Below, one piece after another: positions 31,261 through 41,849 of a stretch of 60,717 nt of DNA (position 1 is its first letter; the number at the start of each line of letters is the position of its first letter). Position numbers and translations under genes: made by a program. Origin of the DNA: a virus; the IMG/VR virus record IMGVR_UViG_3300030060_008344, positions 1-60,717 of that record; one strand, written 5' to 3'. Below the pieces are notes generated by a model. That model saw only the letters and a list, made by a program, of their open reading frames with translations. It ran no database searches and had not been told where the DNA came from.

Positions 31261-34131
31261 ATGGATAACATTACTACAGGGTTTCCAAGCGTAAATCAAT
31301 CTATTACTAATCCAAATGTAAATAGTGATGACGCTTTAGATAAATTTACACCATATACTTTTATACAATTTATAGAAATTGTAAGCGAAGATTATAAACC
31401 AGAAACTTTAACTGCATTTTATAATAATTATATTAATAAATGGAATGATAGAAATGTAGATTTATCTAATACTAATAGTAATTCAATTATAGATAGATAT
31501 AGAGATTTCTTAAAAGATATCACCTTAAACTTTTCTTCAAACGCAGAAAAAAAATTTTTAACTCAATTAGATTTTAATAACAAATACGACTTGCAGATTG
31601 CAATGTCGTTTTTTAGTAAAAAAATTAGAAATATAATTTCTTACTATAAGAAAAAAAGAAGCACATTACATTACTCATTAACTAAAAGCAAGATAAAGGG
31701 TAGTAATTTAGGCTTAGAACAAGCATCAAAAGACTTAATTATAGATTTTTTAGAAAATAGCAGTACTGGAGATATTAACTATAATATAAATGATATTAAG
31801 AATAATTTATCAATATCAATAACAGAGTATTACGATAATTATTCTCAGTATTTTAATAAACAGCCTGATGTAAATGAATATGGTGCTAATTATAGAGAAT
31901 ATGAACCTGGCGCGCTTCCGAAAGAAGATAATTTATTTTTATCTCTTGAAGCAGATATTATCGATAAAGTTTTTTCAGCAGTAAGTCAAGAAGTACGTGG
32001 TTTAAAGGAAACAGATCAAATTTTAAGTTCTAAAAAGAAGCAAACAGAAAAATTTATAGGGTCTGATTTTTATTATCTTTCAACAGATAGTAATGGTACT
32101 CCAGATATGGGAATACTTTTCAAATGCGATAAACCGTATGCTAATTTTTTAAATCAAGATTATCCTTCAACTGCGTCAATTTTTTCAGACAAAATTATTA
32201 GTGAGAGAGATTTAGGCTTTTTTAGACCGCATAATTCTGCCATAGCTACCATTCAAGGAAAAAGGATTGATTTTTATGAAAAGGAAGTTTATAAACCTAA
32301 TCAGCTTTATATATTTCCAGACCCTAATCTTTTTACTAATAATGACCAAATATTAACATTTATAGTAGATACTTCTCGTTCAATAAACAATAGAAGTAAA
32401 GGAATAGCTATAAATCAACCTAATGCTGATAAGGAGAGTACTACATTTATAGGTTACTCATCAGAAATATCACAAGAAAGAGATCTAAATACTGATTTAT
32501 CATATCTTTACGATCAAGGATATATTGATGAAAGTAAAAAGGATATTTTTGGAAATATTTTTGGCTTAGTTAAAAATAATAATTATTACAGGCAAAATGT
32601 TGAATATGAAATACCAAAGCATATAAAAAATTTGGTACTTAATGGTTATCAGTTTTTTGACGATTTATATAACGAGGGATATAATTTTAATTATAGTACC
32701 GCTGATTCATCTACTTTTTCAGAAACTATAAGATCTGGTATATCAGGATTTACTAACGGGTTTAATGCTCCTGGTGATCAGTCTCCAGATTTACCTTTAT
32801 CTTCTTATTTTATATTTAGTAGATTTTTTACTCCATATCAAGAGTTAATACAACCCTCAAATTACCTGGAAGTTGATTATACTAGACCAGAATCAATAAC
32901 ACATGATGCTGATGTAAAAGAAGGAGCTTATTTTAGATTTTCCGATACTGAAGCATTAGCTGATCCAGTAAGATCAGGATTGAGTGCGTATACTGATTCA
33001 GCAGATCAATTTTATTTTAGTGATTTAGTTGAAGGTGGTATAGGGTATTTCGATGGCGCAACTACTATAGTAAGAGCTCTATGTGATAGTACAGGGCCTG
33101 GTACTGCCTACAAACCAGGAATAGCTCTTTACGAAGGGCTTTCTGGTAATTTTACCTATAATGTAAGACTTTCTGGTGACAACGGTGTAGAGAATTACGA
33201 TGGAAGTAGGTTTACTGATAATATAATATTTAACTATACTCAAGCTGAAGAAGGTTTTGAATATAAAGATAATGTATATGATTTAACATCATTTTCTACA
33301 GTACAGACTGCTAGCGAGAGTTTGTTCAATAGAAAAAATCACACTGGTAAAATTTACGTTAAAAATATTAATAAAAATCCAGATACCCCGTCTGTAAAAG
33401 AACTTACAGAAACTTTAGATTACTTATCAGGTAAATACTCAACTGCAGTGTGTGATGAACTATCAACTAAAGTGGTTAATTTCGATATTATTTACAATAC
33501 TTTATTTATTGAAACTAGCTCTTACCTAGTAACAGAAAAAACATCTTATGTTAATGATAAATTTGTATCACCTAACACATTTACTAACTCTATTAATATA
33601 AACACTAACTTCTTTAATAGAGTTAGTAACCGGTTAAGAGTAAATAGTGATGTTTTCTTTTGTAGGATGGAAAGAGACCAGCTTACATTTAAAGATATAA
33701 GACTGTATCCAACAATATACAAGTATAGTTATATTGATGATAAAACACAACAGATATTTCCTACAACAGGTAATTCTGCTGAAAATTCATCATGTTACTT
33801 TGATTTATCTACTTTTGATTCTGTATATATAGAATGTAGCAAACCTACTTTAACTTATAGTAGTGATAACGAATTATTCAATTTAGCTGTTTTAATTAAA
33901 GATTTGAATAAAGCTCCTTTACTGGTAAACTATTTATTTGAATATAAAGATAATGTAAACTTTGTAGATAGTACTTCATTTACTAGTAATAATAGTAGAT
34001 TTACTAATAATTTTATTAACAGTTCAACAGGAAATATAGATCTTAATAATACATTTTTTACTCTCTCTTCTAACTTACCTTCATTATCAACCTCTAAATT
34101 ACCAATTTCAGCAACAGCTTTAATATTATGA
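31261..34131 (+). CDS. large baseplate or tail structural protein (956 aa)
   Basis: A 956-residue protein. The N-terminal 180 residues are helical (YTFIQFIEIVSEDYKPETLT, then FNNKYDLQIAMSFFSKKIRN, IISYYKKKRSTLHYSLTKSK and IKGSNLGLEQASKDLIIDFL); 'IxxYYxxKRxxLxxxxxKxxxKGSNxGLE' recurs in large wedge proteins of other myoviruses as I remember it. The rest is beta-rich with many Tyr, Asn and Ser. There is a single late promoter ahead of it, and the next gene overlaps by four bases. The most likely role is the outer wedge (gp7/gp8/gp10 region). No enzyme motif found. Confidence 0.5.
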   Translation: MDNITTGFPSVNQSITNPNVNSDDALDKFTPYTFIQFIEIVSEDYKPETLTAFYNNYINKWNDRNVDLSNTNSNSIIDRYRDFLKDITLNFSSNAEKKFLTQLDFNNKYDLQIAMSFFSKKIRNIISYYKKKRSTLHYSLTKSKIKGSNLGLEQASKDLIIDFLENSSTGDINYNINDIKNNLSISITEYYDNYSQYFNKQPDVNEYGANYREYEPGALPKEDNLFLSLEADIIDKVFSAVSQEVRGLKETDQILSSKKKQTEKFIGSDFYYLSTDSNGTPDMGILFKCDKPYANFLNQDYPSTASIFSDKIISERDLGFFRPHNSAIATIQGKRIDFYEKEVYKPNQLYIFPDPNLFTNNDQILTFIVDTSRSINNRSKGIAINQPNADKESTTFIGYSSEISQERDLNTDLSYLYDQGYIDESKKDIFGNIFGLVKNNNYYRQNVEYEIPKHIKNLVLNGYQFFDDLYNEGYNFNYSTADSSTFSETIRSGISGFTNGFNAPGDQSPDLPLSSYFIFSRFFTPYQELIQPSNYLEVDYTRPESITHDADVKEGAYFRFSDTEALADPVRSGLSAYTDSADQFYFSDLVEGGIGYFDGATTIVRALCDSTGPGTAYKPGIALYEGLSGNFTYNVRLSGDNGVENYDGSRFTDNIIFNYTQAEEGFEYKDNVYDLTSFSTVQTASESLFNRKNHTGKIYVKNINKNPDTPSVKELTETLDYLSGKYSTAVCDELSTKVVNFDIIYNTLFIETSSYLVTEKTSYVNDKFVSPNTFTNSININTNFFNRVSNRLRVNSDVFFCRMERDQLTFKDIRLYPTIYKYSYIDDKTQQIFPTTGNSAENSSCYFDLSTFDSVYIECSKPTLTYSSDNELFNLAVLIKDLNKAPLLVNYLFEYKDNVNFVDSTSFTSNNSRFTNNFINSSTGNIDLNNTFFTLSSNLPSLSTSKLPISATALIL

Positions 34132-34664
34132 ACACTTATAATCTTTCTATATCTTCATCTAAGTCACAAATCGATTCAAAAATAATATTGAATCAAATCG
34201 ATTTATTTGATTTAACTCGTGTTACATTAGACATAAGTAATATATATACTGAAATATTTCCTACATACCTTTCTATAGACTGGGGAGATGGTTCTGAGAC
34301 TATTCAACCTGATATAAAGATATATCGAGATTATAAAACAGAATCAATTTTTCCGGAAATAGAAAAAGGTGCTGCACCTGTAACTTTTACAAATTCATAT
34401 TTACATAATTACTACCCTTCTTCATACGCTCTAAAAAAATCATTAACCTTTAAAATGAATGTAGGTTACATTACTGGAGAAACTCTACAATTAAGTGCAC
34501 CTATTGTAGTTAATTCACAAAGCTATTACGAAAATATAGATGATATGAATATTATAGGATTAGACTTACTTAATGATAAAAATAATAGCTCGAGAATATC
34601 ACTCTTAACTAAGAAAAACAACTACGTAGTTCAGCTTGATAACAAATCTTATAAGGAGGACTAA
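34128..34664 (+). CDS. PKD-like beta-sandwich protein (178 aa)
   Basis: A 178-residue protein overlapping the preceding gene by four bases (ATGA). Residues ~40-75 (YLSIDWGDGSETIQP) carry the W-G-D-G signature of PKD-type folds and the second half has PVTFTNSYLHNYYPSS, where a PKD domain has its '..HtY...G.Y' strand. It would be a small wedge-associated or accessory protein, translated with the 956-residue protein. The PKD domain in the gene at 29068 shows the same motif, so the two may be related by duplication. Confidence 0.5.
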   Translation: MNTYNLSISSSKSQIDSKIILNQIDLFDLTRVTLDISNIYTEIFPTYLSIDWGDGSETIQPDIKIYRDYKTESIFPEIEKGAAPVTFTNSYLHNYYPSSYALKKSLTFKMNVGYITGETLQLSAPIVVNSQSYYENIDDMNIIGLDLLNDKNNSSRISLLTKKNNYVVQLDNKSYKED

Positions 34665-34667
34665 GAA

Positions 34668-34673
34668 TAAATA
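34668..34673 (+). promoter_or_regulatory. late promoter hexamer TAAATA, 783-aa gene
   Basis: TAAATA ends six bases before the ATG at 34680. Confidence 0.65.
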
Positions 34674-34679
34674 TTTAAA

Positions 34680-37031
34680 ATGGGTTGTTTAGTTAAATCA
34701 AGTTTAAGTGCGTTAAGCTCTGTTGAAGCTAATGTATGCCCTAGTGATCTAACACTAGATCAATACTACCAAACTTTTAATGGTGATTTTCAAATAAATT
34801 TTATTTCTGCTTTATCAGGTATACAAGATTTCAAAAATTTAAATTATTCGAATTTTTATCTTTCTAATAATTTTTTACTAGATAACGTTACTTCATTTAA
34901 CGAGATAAAAGTAAAACCAGATTCATTTTTTACTACATTTAATTTCTCAACTTCAGGTAGTAATTATCTTATTTTTAAAACTCCTTCTTTAAGCTCATTT
35001 AAAGATACGAATAATATTATAAATTCAAAATTTTACGGCACAACTTCAGTTACTAATATTCTTTCTAATGCAAGTGATTTTGAAATAACCTTTGTAGATG
35101 ATTATACATGTAGCATAGCTACCGTGGTAATGGGTATAAAATATTTTCTCGTAGTAAGTGATAATACAGAAGATGTCCTTAAACAAAGAGAGGTACTTTT
35201 TGTAGCAGAAAATAAATTATCTACTACTGGAAGTTATTTAGAATACAACTTAGTAAAATATGGTAGAGAGAGTTTTATAAATTTATATTCCTATAAAAAT
35301 AATGAAATATTTGCTATTATAAATAACGGAAAACGTCTTTATGCTCAACAAGTTGATACTAGCTCCAAGCCCAATCAATACTTCGTAGCTAATAACTCTA
35401 TAAAAATTGACCAAGAGGTTAATTTAAGTATACCGTCGCCATACAATTCATCTTTTATAACTTATGATAATTCCGGTGATATAGATAACAATAAGAGTGA
35501 TTTTAATTTACCCTCTAACTATTTATTTTATAGTTCAAGTAATGACGTTGACTTAAATTTTAACTTTTTTAATTTAAAAAATATTGTAAATACACAAGAG
35601 CAATTTACTTCGTCCAATAATTTGCTTTCTACTTCTGAAACAACTATCTTTAGTCAAGGTTTAAGAGAATACACTTCTATTTTTTCTGATATGGATAGTG
35701 AGAACAACGAGGTTTTAGCTTTAAATTTTGTTTATAATAATTTTGACATTAATATAAAATCAGGGACAACTTATTTTACAACTCCATCTTCTATGGAGCC
35801 ATTTACTAAGTTAAATATTAATGATACTAAGTTTACAAAGTGCGGATCATTTTCATTTAAGAGACCGGATTTATCTGATAGGGTCTATAGATTAGATGAT
35901 AATTCTATTAAAGAAGAAAATGTAACATATTTATGTACATGGTTATCTGGTGGTATAGGTAAAGAGGGCGTATGGGTTGATAGGTATTATTACCCAGATC
36001 TAGTTTCTAAAGAAGCTGCTTTGGCAGCTTCGCCTGCATATAATGTTACCTACGAACAATCAGTAGAAAGCTTAATTATGAACAATTCTAGCTTAAAAAG
36101 TTCTGTAGAGAAAAAATTGTATTTAGATAAAAAAAGCGATCTTACATTTGAGCCTGATAAAAGATATAAATATGTAAGAGTATCTAAAAACGACTTTTTA
36201 AGAGAGTCTCCTACTAATTTCTGTAAAACAGCTCGTGTTAATAATAGAGTAAATAATTATTTTAAGACTATAAATGAAAATGGAGGATTTAGTTTAGGAT
36301 TTACTTTACAAAACGAAGCTGGTGATTTTTCAATTATATCAGATAGTAATGATATAAATGGTGGTATTAGTTTTACTAAAACCGGAAATGATATTACCTT
36401 TGAATTTAAAATATTTGATAATAGTACTGAAGGTAAAACAATTGAGCAGCGCATAGATCAAAATACATTTACACATTCTTTTGTAATAGATAAATTTGAA
36501 AAAAATAATATATTTTTATCCTTTAATGCTATAGAAGGTATTTGTAATTTATATTTAAATTCTAACGTTATATTTTCTTTTAATGTTAACGCGTATCAAC
36601 TTTTTACAAAGAGAATATTGTTTGGTGATATATTTATACGATGGGAGCAAGATAATGAAATGAAGAAAAGAGAGATCCTCTACAATGAAGCTACAACTAA
36701 ATTATATATTACTAATTTATATCTTACTTTAGAGCCATTAGAAAAATATCAAGAACTAGGATACGTATTTGGAACCAACATAGATGTAATTCAAGATCTT
36801 ACAATTTCTTTACCTTGTGGGATGAGAAATATGACTGATACTATAAGATCTGTTAATTCTATTAATACGAATCTAAAAAGTAAGAGTAACGCTATAGATA
36901 TTAATATTAAAAATTTAAATATTAAAGCTGATATAGCTAGTGAAATTAAGAATATAATGCTAACTAACATTGTCAAATCGCTGCCTAAAACTGCAGTAAT
37001 AAATGATGTAAAATTTATAGATTACAAATGA
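34680..37031 (+). CDS. large tail structural protein with lectin-like C-terminal domain (783 aa)
   Basis: A 783-residue protein rich in Asn, Ser and Phe. The region about 530-690 (GGFSLGFTLQNEAGDFSIIS, GISFTKTGNDITFEFKIFDN, FEKNNIFLSFNAIEGICNLY and LNSNVIFSFNVNAYQLFTKR) looks like a LamG/concanavalin-type jelly roll, which commonly binds glycans. The C-terminal 80 residues are helical with repeated IN/IK segments (IDINIKNLNIKADIASEIKN). N-terminal parts are beta-rich and unknown. The following gene overlaps by four bases. It is probably a wedge or fibre-attachment protein. Confidence 0.5.
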   Translation: MGCLVKSSLSALSSVEANVCPSDLTLDQYYQTFNGDFQINFISALSGIQDFKNLNYSNFYLSNNFLLDNVTSFNEIKVKPDSFFTTFNFSTSGSNYLIFKTPSLSSFKDTNNIINSKFYGTTSVTNILSNASDFEITFVDDYTCSIATVVMGIKYFLVVSDNTEDVLKQREVLFVAENKLSTTGSYLEYNLVKYGRESFINLYSYKNNEIFAIINNGKRLYAQQVDTSSKPNQYFVANNSIKIDQEVNLSIPSPYNSSFITYDNSGDIDNNKSDFNLPSNYLFYSSSNDVDLNFNFFNLKNIVNTQEQFTSSNNLLSTSETTIFSQGLREYTSIFSDMDSENNEVLALNFVYNNFDINIKSGTTYFTTPSSMEPFTKLNINDTKFTKCGSFSFKRPDLSDRVYRLDDNSIKEENVTYLCTWLSGGIGKEGVWVDRYYYPDLVSKEAALAASPAYNVTYEQSVESLIMNNSSLKSSVEKKLYLDKKSDLTFEPDKRYKYVRVSKNDFLRESPTNFCKTARVNNRVNNYFKTINENGGFSLGFTLQNEAGDFSIISDSNDINGGISFTKTGNDITFEFKIFDNSTEGKTIEQRIDQNTFTHSFVIDKFEKNNIFLSFNAIEGICNLYLNSNVIFSFNVNAYQLFTKRILFGDIFIRWEQDNEMKKREILYNEATTKLYITNLYLTLEPLEKYQELGYVFGTNIDVIQDLTISLPCGMRNMTDTIRSVNSINTNLKSKSNAIDINIKNLNIKADIASEIKNIMLTNIVKSLPKTAVINDVKFIDYK

Positions 37032-39499
37032 TAGAATATTTTAAATATACTAATGGAGATTCGTTTACACTAAGCGGTGAAGATTATACCGGTCTATTTA
37101 ACGTGGTAGAGGGTAAGGTTTTCACTGGTAAATCTTTTAGTTCTAGTTCTAAGTTATTAAGTGCTAAAAATACATTTTTAGCTAATTGCTTTATAAATGA
37201 GTTTGAGTTTGATAGGACTACAACACCTATTAATAGAAATATATTAAAACAGCCTCAAATTTCTCCTAGAAATGTAATAGATCAAAATTTTATTGATACT
37301 AATTTACAAATTTTAAACTTAAACAACTTAAAATTATTTTCACAAAACATTATAGCGAATCCGGACTTATTTGATTTTGTAAATTCAGTTGAAGGTGGAG
37401 ATAGTTATTTCTTAGGATTATCAAGTGGTAAAGAAGATATACGTAATGATGATACTAAATTAGCTAAAACTAATAGCTTTCCTATTCAAATAGATCCTTT
37501 TAGTTTTATTGATAAAGTACCTGGTGTGGACGTTTTAGATGAAACTAAAGATAGTATTATATTTGTATACGATGATGAATCGTATTACTATTTTACTACT
37601 ACATCAACTAGTTCGTACACCTTCTCTGGGTCCTTTGTTAACGGGGGTAGTTTAATAAGAATAGAAGATGATGTATTTGAGGGAGCACAAAGATTTTCTT
37701 ACGATAATAATACTGATACTTTATACGCTTTAGAAAATACTGGAACTAGTTTTGTACTTAAATTATATGATAATAGTTTTGTAGCTCCTTGTAGAGTACT
37801 AAAGTTAGTAGATCAAGTTACTCTTAATGATAATATAATTGACGATAAAATAAGCTTAGGAAGTGAAGTACTAGGATATAGATATACTGATGAAGAAGTA
37901 GAAGTTGTAGATGAAGAAGATGAAGAAGTAGAAGTTAATAATGGAGGACGTACCCATGGCAAAAGAAGAATTGTTCCTGGTGTTTGGTTTGCCCTTAATG
38001 GGGAGCCGTTTCCAAGAAGATGGGGACCCCCTCCACAGATACCGGATAGCCCTGAGAATGATGTTCTCGTCAAACTTCCAGAACCATATGGTTTTGATTT
38101 ACCACTTATTAGAGAGTGGATTCTAAGAAATATTGCAAATGATGAAAATAATAATATTACATCAGACGATGATGTTTCGGTAATTATAGAGGATAATATA
38201 CCGATAATAAAAGTAAAAATCCTTAATAAGTATACTTATGAGTTTATTAATAATATTGTTTCGTCTAATCCAAACGAAGCTATATTGGATTTTGATATAA
38301 GAGACTCAGATGATTCTATTTTAATATTAACTTCTTTAGAGGGGTATGAAAGCGAAGAATTTTATATATATCATTTAGATATTGATAAAGTCAGTTCTAA
38401 AGAAGGTGATTATGTATTACCCTTCAATCCTAAGGTATTAAGACGTTATAAGCCTCAAGTAGAGTATAAGGTAAGACCTGGTGAAGTAAGTATCTATTTT
38501 TCTGGTAATGATTCAAATATATTTACAATAGATGATGAAGGTGCTATTTCTACTAGATTTATAACTAATCCAGAAAACGTAGCAGGGTTTCCATCAATTG
38601 AAAATCTTCTTTACTTAAAAGATATGTATTTTGATTCAACTCTAGAGCAATTTGACGCTATTGAGAAAAAATTTAATTCTAATACTTTACCTTCTAATAA
38701 TTACAATAATTTAAATTTCTTAGTTACTAAAAATAGTACCGATTTGTTCTATGTATTGCATAATATAGGAAGGATATATCTATTAAAAGAAAGTAAGTTG
38801 CTTTATAAGAATTTTGTTCCTTTAACTTTGAAAAATTTATATGAACAAATTACTAGTTGTGAATCAAGCCTTGGTATTTCCATTAACAGTGAGCTTCAAA
38901 ATATAATTAAAGACACGTCAAAGGTCTTTTTAAATGCTAGTGTTATACCTTATAAAGAATTCAGAGAAGGTATACCGGTTTTAGGTAAATTTATATCATA
39001 CGAGGGTATAGATATTAATTTCCGTAATCTAGAGTTTCATGAAAATGAAGAAGTGAATTATGATACTGTTTCTAGAGTTTTTGATCAAATTTATAAATTA
39101 CAAGAGACTGTTTTCAATATTATCGTTTCTGGTGAAGATGATGATGATAAAATTGGTTCCGGGCCGGATGTAGTAGAAAATGTAACTGAGTTTAGTAATG
39201 AAGTACAAGAAAATTTGTATACTGCAGGTGGTCAATATATATTAAGGGATACTGGTGAAGAATATGTTGGATTTTTCCATATACATCCTGAAAAAGGAGC
39301 TATGGAAGGACCTCTACATGTTGATACTCCGCATAGGTATTTAGATACTTTTGAAGGTGATAGTGTATTTGAAGCTTACGGTGGAGATATTTTTGTAAGA
39401 GCAAACACATCACCTGATTTTGGCGATGATGCACTCAGTCCACCAACGAGATCTAGTTCGTCAAATACTAGTAGTGGTAGTACGGGAGGATCATATTAA
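37028..39499 (+). CDS. large baseplate/fibre-connector protein with HIHPEKG module (823 aa)
   Basis: An 823-residue acidic protein overlapping the previous gene by four bases. A segment near 740-785 (TAGGQYILRDTGEEYVGFFH, IHPEKGAMEGPLHVDTPHRY) is a module I know from marine myophage baseplate proteins ('G-x-Y-x-x-x-x-G-x-x-Y-x-G-x-x-HIHP-x-K-G-x-M-x-G-x-x-H'). A region at about 290-310 is almost only Glu, Asp and Val (YTDEEVEVVDEEDEEVEVNN). The C-terminus is Ser-rich. No enzyme motif. Translation is probably coupled to the gene at 34680. The His-rich segment could bind metal ions, as seen in some tail tips; this is inference. Confidence 0.5.
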   Translation: MIEYFKYTNGDSFTLSGEDYTGLFNVVEGKVFTGKSFSSSSKLLSAKNTFLANCFINEFEFDRTTTPINRNILKQPQISPRNVIDQNFIDTNLQILNLNNLKLFSQNIIANPDLFDFVNSVEGGDSYFLGLSSGKEDIRNDDTKLAKTNSFPIQIDPFSFIDKVPGVDVLDETKDSIIFVYDDESYYYFTTTSTSSYTFSGSFVNGGSLIRIEDDVFEGAQRFSYDNNTDTLYALENTGTSFVLKLYDNSFVAPCRVLKLVDQVTLNDNIIDDKISLGSEVLGYRYTDEEVEVVDEEDEEVEVNNGGRTHGKRRIVPGVWFALNGEPFPRRWGPPPQIPDSPENDVLVKLPEPYGFDLPLIREWILRNIANDENNNITSDDDVSVIIEDNIPIIKVKILNKYTYEFINNIVSSNPNEAILDFDIRDSDDSILILTSLEGYESEEFYIYHLDIDKVSSKEGDYVLPFNPKVLRRYKPQVEYKVRPGEVSIYFSGNDSNIFTIDDEGAISTRFITNPENVAGFPSIENLLYLKDMYFDSTLEQFDAIEKKFNSNTLPSNNYNNLNFLVTKNSTDLFYVLHNIGRIYLLKESKLLYKNFVPLTLKNLYEQITSCESSLGISINSELQNIIKDTSKVFLNASVIPYKEFREGIPVLGKFISYEGIDINFRNLEFHENEEVNYDTVSRVFDQIYKLQETVFNIIVSGEDDDDKIGSGPDVVENVTEFSNEVQENLYTAGGQYILRDTGEEYVGFFHIHPEKGAMEGPLHVDTPHRYLDTFEGDSVFEAYGGDIFVRANTSPDFGDDALSPPTRSSSSNTSSGSTGGSY

Positions 39500-39502
39500 A
39501 TA
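39497..39502 (+). promoter_or_regulatory. late promoter hexamer TAAATA, collar/poly-Gly fibre
   Basis: TAAATA overlaps the stop of the preceding gene and ends five bases before the ATG at 39508. Confidence 0.65.
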
Positions 39503-39507
39503 AGATT

Positions 39508-41817
39508 ATGTTAAATAGAGGAGAAAGTTTAAAAGATTTAAGAATAGCTGATTACTATTCTTCTCTTTTGCATCTAAGCGGATTTAACGTTAACTCAGCT
39601 GAGAATAATCAAGTATTTGATGGTATCGGTAATCCTACCGGTATCTCCTTAAGCGCGCAGGGTGATAGAGTAACATTTTCTCATTATATTGCTCCAAGTA
39701 GTAATGACGTCAATGAATGGTTAGATGCATTTTTTCCTATAAACAGTATAATGCTAACTACTACCAATGATAACCCAACTAAAAGAATAGCAAATACAAA
39801 ATGGGTACAAGAAGGTGGTGGACAGTTCTTAGTAGGCGTCGGTGGTACTGATAAAAGATTTACAGCTGGTAGTGGAGGATTTGCTTCGGGAGATAGAGCA
39901 GGTGAGTATACTGTAAAATTAAACAATAACACCTTACCCGCACATACACATGATGTAAATGTTAGAACTACAGTTAAAGGTAATACAGTATTAACAAATG
40001 TATTTTGTTATTATTTTGGTGATCCTATTAATCCTCGAGGATTAACAGAAGAAAAATTATATAGTACAAATTCTGATTTACTTCCTAATGTATCCAATAA
40101 CCCATATTCTTATTTTTTAAATCAAGATGAAATTGAAGCGTTTCAAAATAACACTACATTTAACGGTCAAAGAAATTATAGAGAATTTTTAATAAAGAAG
40201 CGCCATGATGATGGCTATCGATATACTGACCTCGATTTTGATCCTAAAATAGCTAGCTATTCATTAGCTGGTTGGGGAGGTAGTGTAGTTAATGGACCAG
40301 GATGGGGTGGATTAGTAAGCTCTTCAATTCCCAATACAAAGATTTTTATTACAGATAGTCCTAGACCAGTTGGAGTTCCATGGAGTGGTACATCTATAAC
40401 ATTAGAGCAAGCTGATTATGATCCAAGAGATTCTGATAGAGTTCACCCAGGTCGTTTAAGCTCTGAAGATCTTTTACGAGCAAGAAATATTATTATAGAT
40501 GTATTAGGAGAAGAACAAGCAGTTATAGCTCTAGAAGGTGTTAACCGCTTAAAAGAATTAGACGAACAAGCAAGTAATGCTAATATTTTCAGTGCTTATG
40601 CTAATGAACAAGTAAGAGGGTCAACAACTAGAGCTTCTTCTAATACAGGTGACACTTATTCACATAACAACATACCACCAAACTATGGTTTATACTTATG
40701 GAGAAGGGTACCCTTAGATTATATAGAGCCAGAAGTTCGACCGGATTTGATTATAGATCCTCCTATCATTGTTACTCCCGAAGGTCCTGCACCAGATGTA
40801 ACTTGGAGAGGTACAATTGTATCAAATAAGAAAAATTTAAATTTATATAACTGGGCAAGGGATAGAGGATGGGATGGTAGAAGTCCAGCTGAAATAACTA
40901 TAAGAAATAACGTCTATATATATTCTGATGATAGTGAAAAACCGGCTCTTACTACCGGTAACTGGCCGGGGGGATTAACTTTAATTAATAATGGATTTAT
41001 AATGGGTAGAGGTGGTGATGGTGGTTCGTATGCTGCAGGGAATAATAGTCGTTATTCATGGTCTGTAGGACGTCCTCCAAATAGAAATAAAGCTGATGGG
41101 TGGCCAGGAGGAGATGCGATAAAAATTAACACATCATCTAGAATAGTAATTAATAATAGAAGAGGTGCTATTGCAGGTGGTGGAGGTGGTGGAGCCGGTA
41201 GTGGATCTGGAAACTATGGAGGAGGCGGCGGTGGAGCTGGCGGAGGTAAAGGTGGTGTAGGTTCATCTCCGGATAGGAATAAGTCACCTGGAAGACGCGG
41301 TGCGTGGGAAAAGGGTGGAGCAGGAGGAAGAGTGGGTAGAAAGGGTGGAGACGGTGGTAACTGGCGTAATGAGACTGGTGGTATAAGTAGACGTAGCGGT
41401 AGATTTAGGAATAGCGGTGATAAGCAATATCTGCAAGGCCGAGGTGGTGAAGCAGGTGGTGGTGGAGCTGGAGGTTGGCAGCAAAGTGGAAACGACCCTC
41501 ATGGAGGTGGAGGTGGCGGCGGACGGCGGCTAAATAAAAGCGCTAAAGGCGGAAGAGGTGGTAATTACGGTGGGGGTAACGGAGGTAATGGAAAGAGTAA
41601 AGGTAAAAATTCTGCTAGATCTAAGAAAAAATCACCTTGGGGTAATGCTGCTGGTGGTGGTGGTTGGGGTGCTGATGGTGGTGATTTTGTAGGTAGTTTG
41701 AGATCTTCTTTAGGAGGTCGCAGACCTAGAGGAGGTAAAGGAGGTAAAGCAGTAGATTCAAAAAGAAATTCTAATTTTACTATTCAAGGTGGTATAGTTT
41801 ACGGTAAAGTAGACTAG
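39508..41817 (+). CDS. tail-collar fibre with poly-glycine receptor-binding domain (769 aa)
   Basis: A 769-residue protein. N-terminus: ADYYSSLLHLSGFNV, then NQVFDGIGNPTGISLSAQGD, shared with the next gene. Then a tail-collar-like domain (FFPINSIMLTTTNDNPTKRI, NNNTLPAHTHDVN at about 142-154, SHNNIPPNYGLYLWRRV at about 388-404). From about 490 to 769 comes a glycine-rich domain (INNGFIMGRGGDGGSYAAGN, INNRRGAIAGGGGGGAGSGS, many GGGG runs) as in adhesins that fold into poly-Gly II helical sheets (T2/T6 gp38-type). That domain binds host receptors. The collar part resembles short tail fibre proteins. It is a strong candidate for a receptor-binding protein. Confidence 0.75.
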   Translation: MLNRGESLKDLRIADYYSSLLHLSGFNVNSAENNQVFDGIGNPTGISLSAQGDRVTFSHYIAPSSNDVNEWLDAFFPINSIMLTTTNDNPTKRIANTKWVQEGGGQFLVGVGGTDKRFTAGSGGFASGDRAGEYTVKLNNNTLPAHTHDVNVRTTVKGNTVLTNVFCYYFGDPINPRGLTEEKLYSTNSDLLPNVSNNPYSYFLNQDEIEAFQNNTTFNGQRNYREFLIKKRHDDGYRYTDLDFDPKIASYSLAGWGGSVVNGPGWGGLVSSSIPNTKIFITDSPRPVGVPWSGTSITLEQADYDPRDSDRVHPGRLSSEDLLRARNIIIDVLGEEQAVIALEGVNRLKELDEQASNANIFSAYANEQVRGSTTRASSNTGDTYSHNNIPPNYGLYLWRRVPLDYIEPEVRPDLIIDPPIIVTPEGPAPDVTWRGTIVSNKKNLNLYNWARDRGWDGRSPAEITIRNNVYIYSDDSEKPALTTGNWPGGLTLINNGFIMGRGGDGGSYAAGNNSRYSWSVGRPPNRNKADGWPGGDAIKINTSSRIVINNRRGAIAGGGGGGAGSGSGNYGGGGGGAGGGKGGVGSSPDRNKSPGRRGAWEKGGAGGRVGRKGGDGGNWRNETGGISRRSGRFRNSGDKQYLQGRGGEAGGGGAGGWQQSGNDPHGGGGGGGRRLNKSAKGGRGGNYGGGNGGNGKSKGKNSARSKKKSPWGNAAGGGGWGADGGDFVGSLRSSLGGRRPRGGKGGKAVDSKRNSNFTIQGGIVYGKVD

Positions 41818-41838
41818 TAGTATTTAAAGATTTTGACA

Positions 41839-41844
41839 TAAATA
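41839..41844 (+). promoter_or_regulatory. late promoter hexamer TAAATA, collar fibre 2
   Basis: TAAATA ends five bases before the ATG at 41850. Confidence 0.65.
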
Positions 41845-41849
41845 ATAGT

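Noticed and set aside
40970-41810. Glycine-codon-rich DNA at the end of the 769-residue fibre as a possible structural DNA element
   Set aside because: The G-rich triplets follow the reading frame of a poly-glycine domain and need no other explanation.
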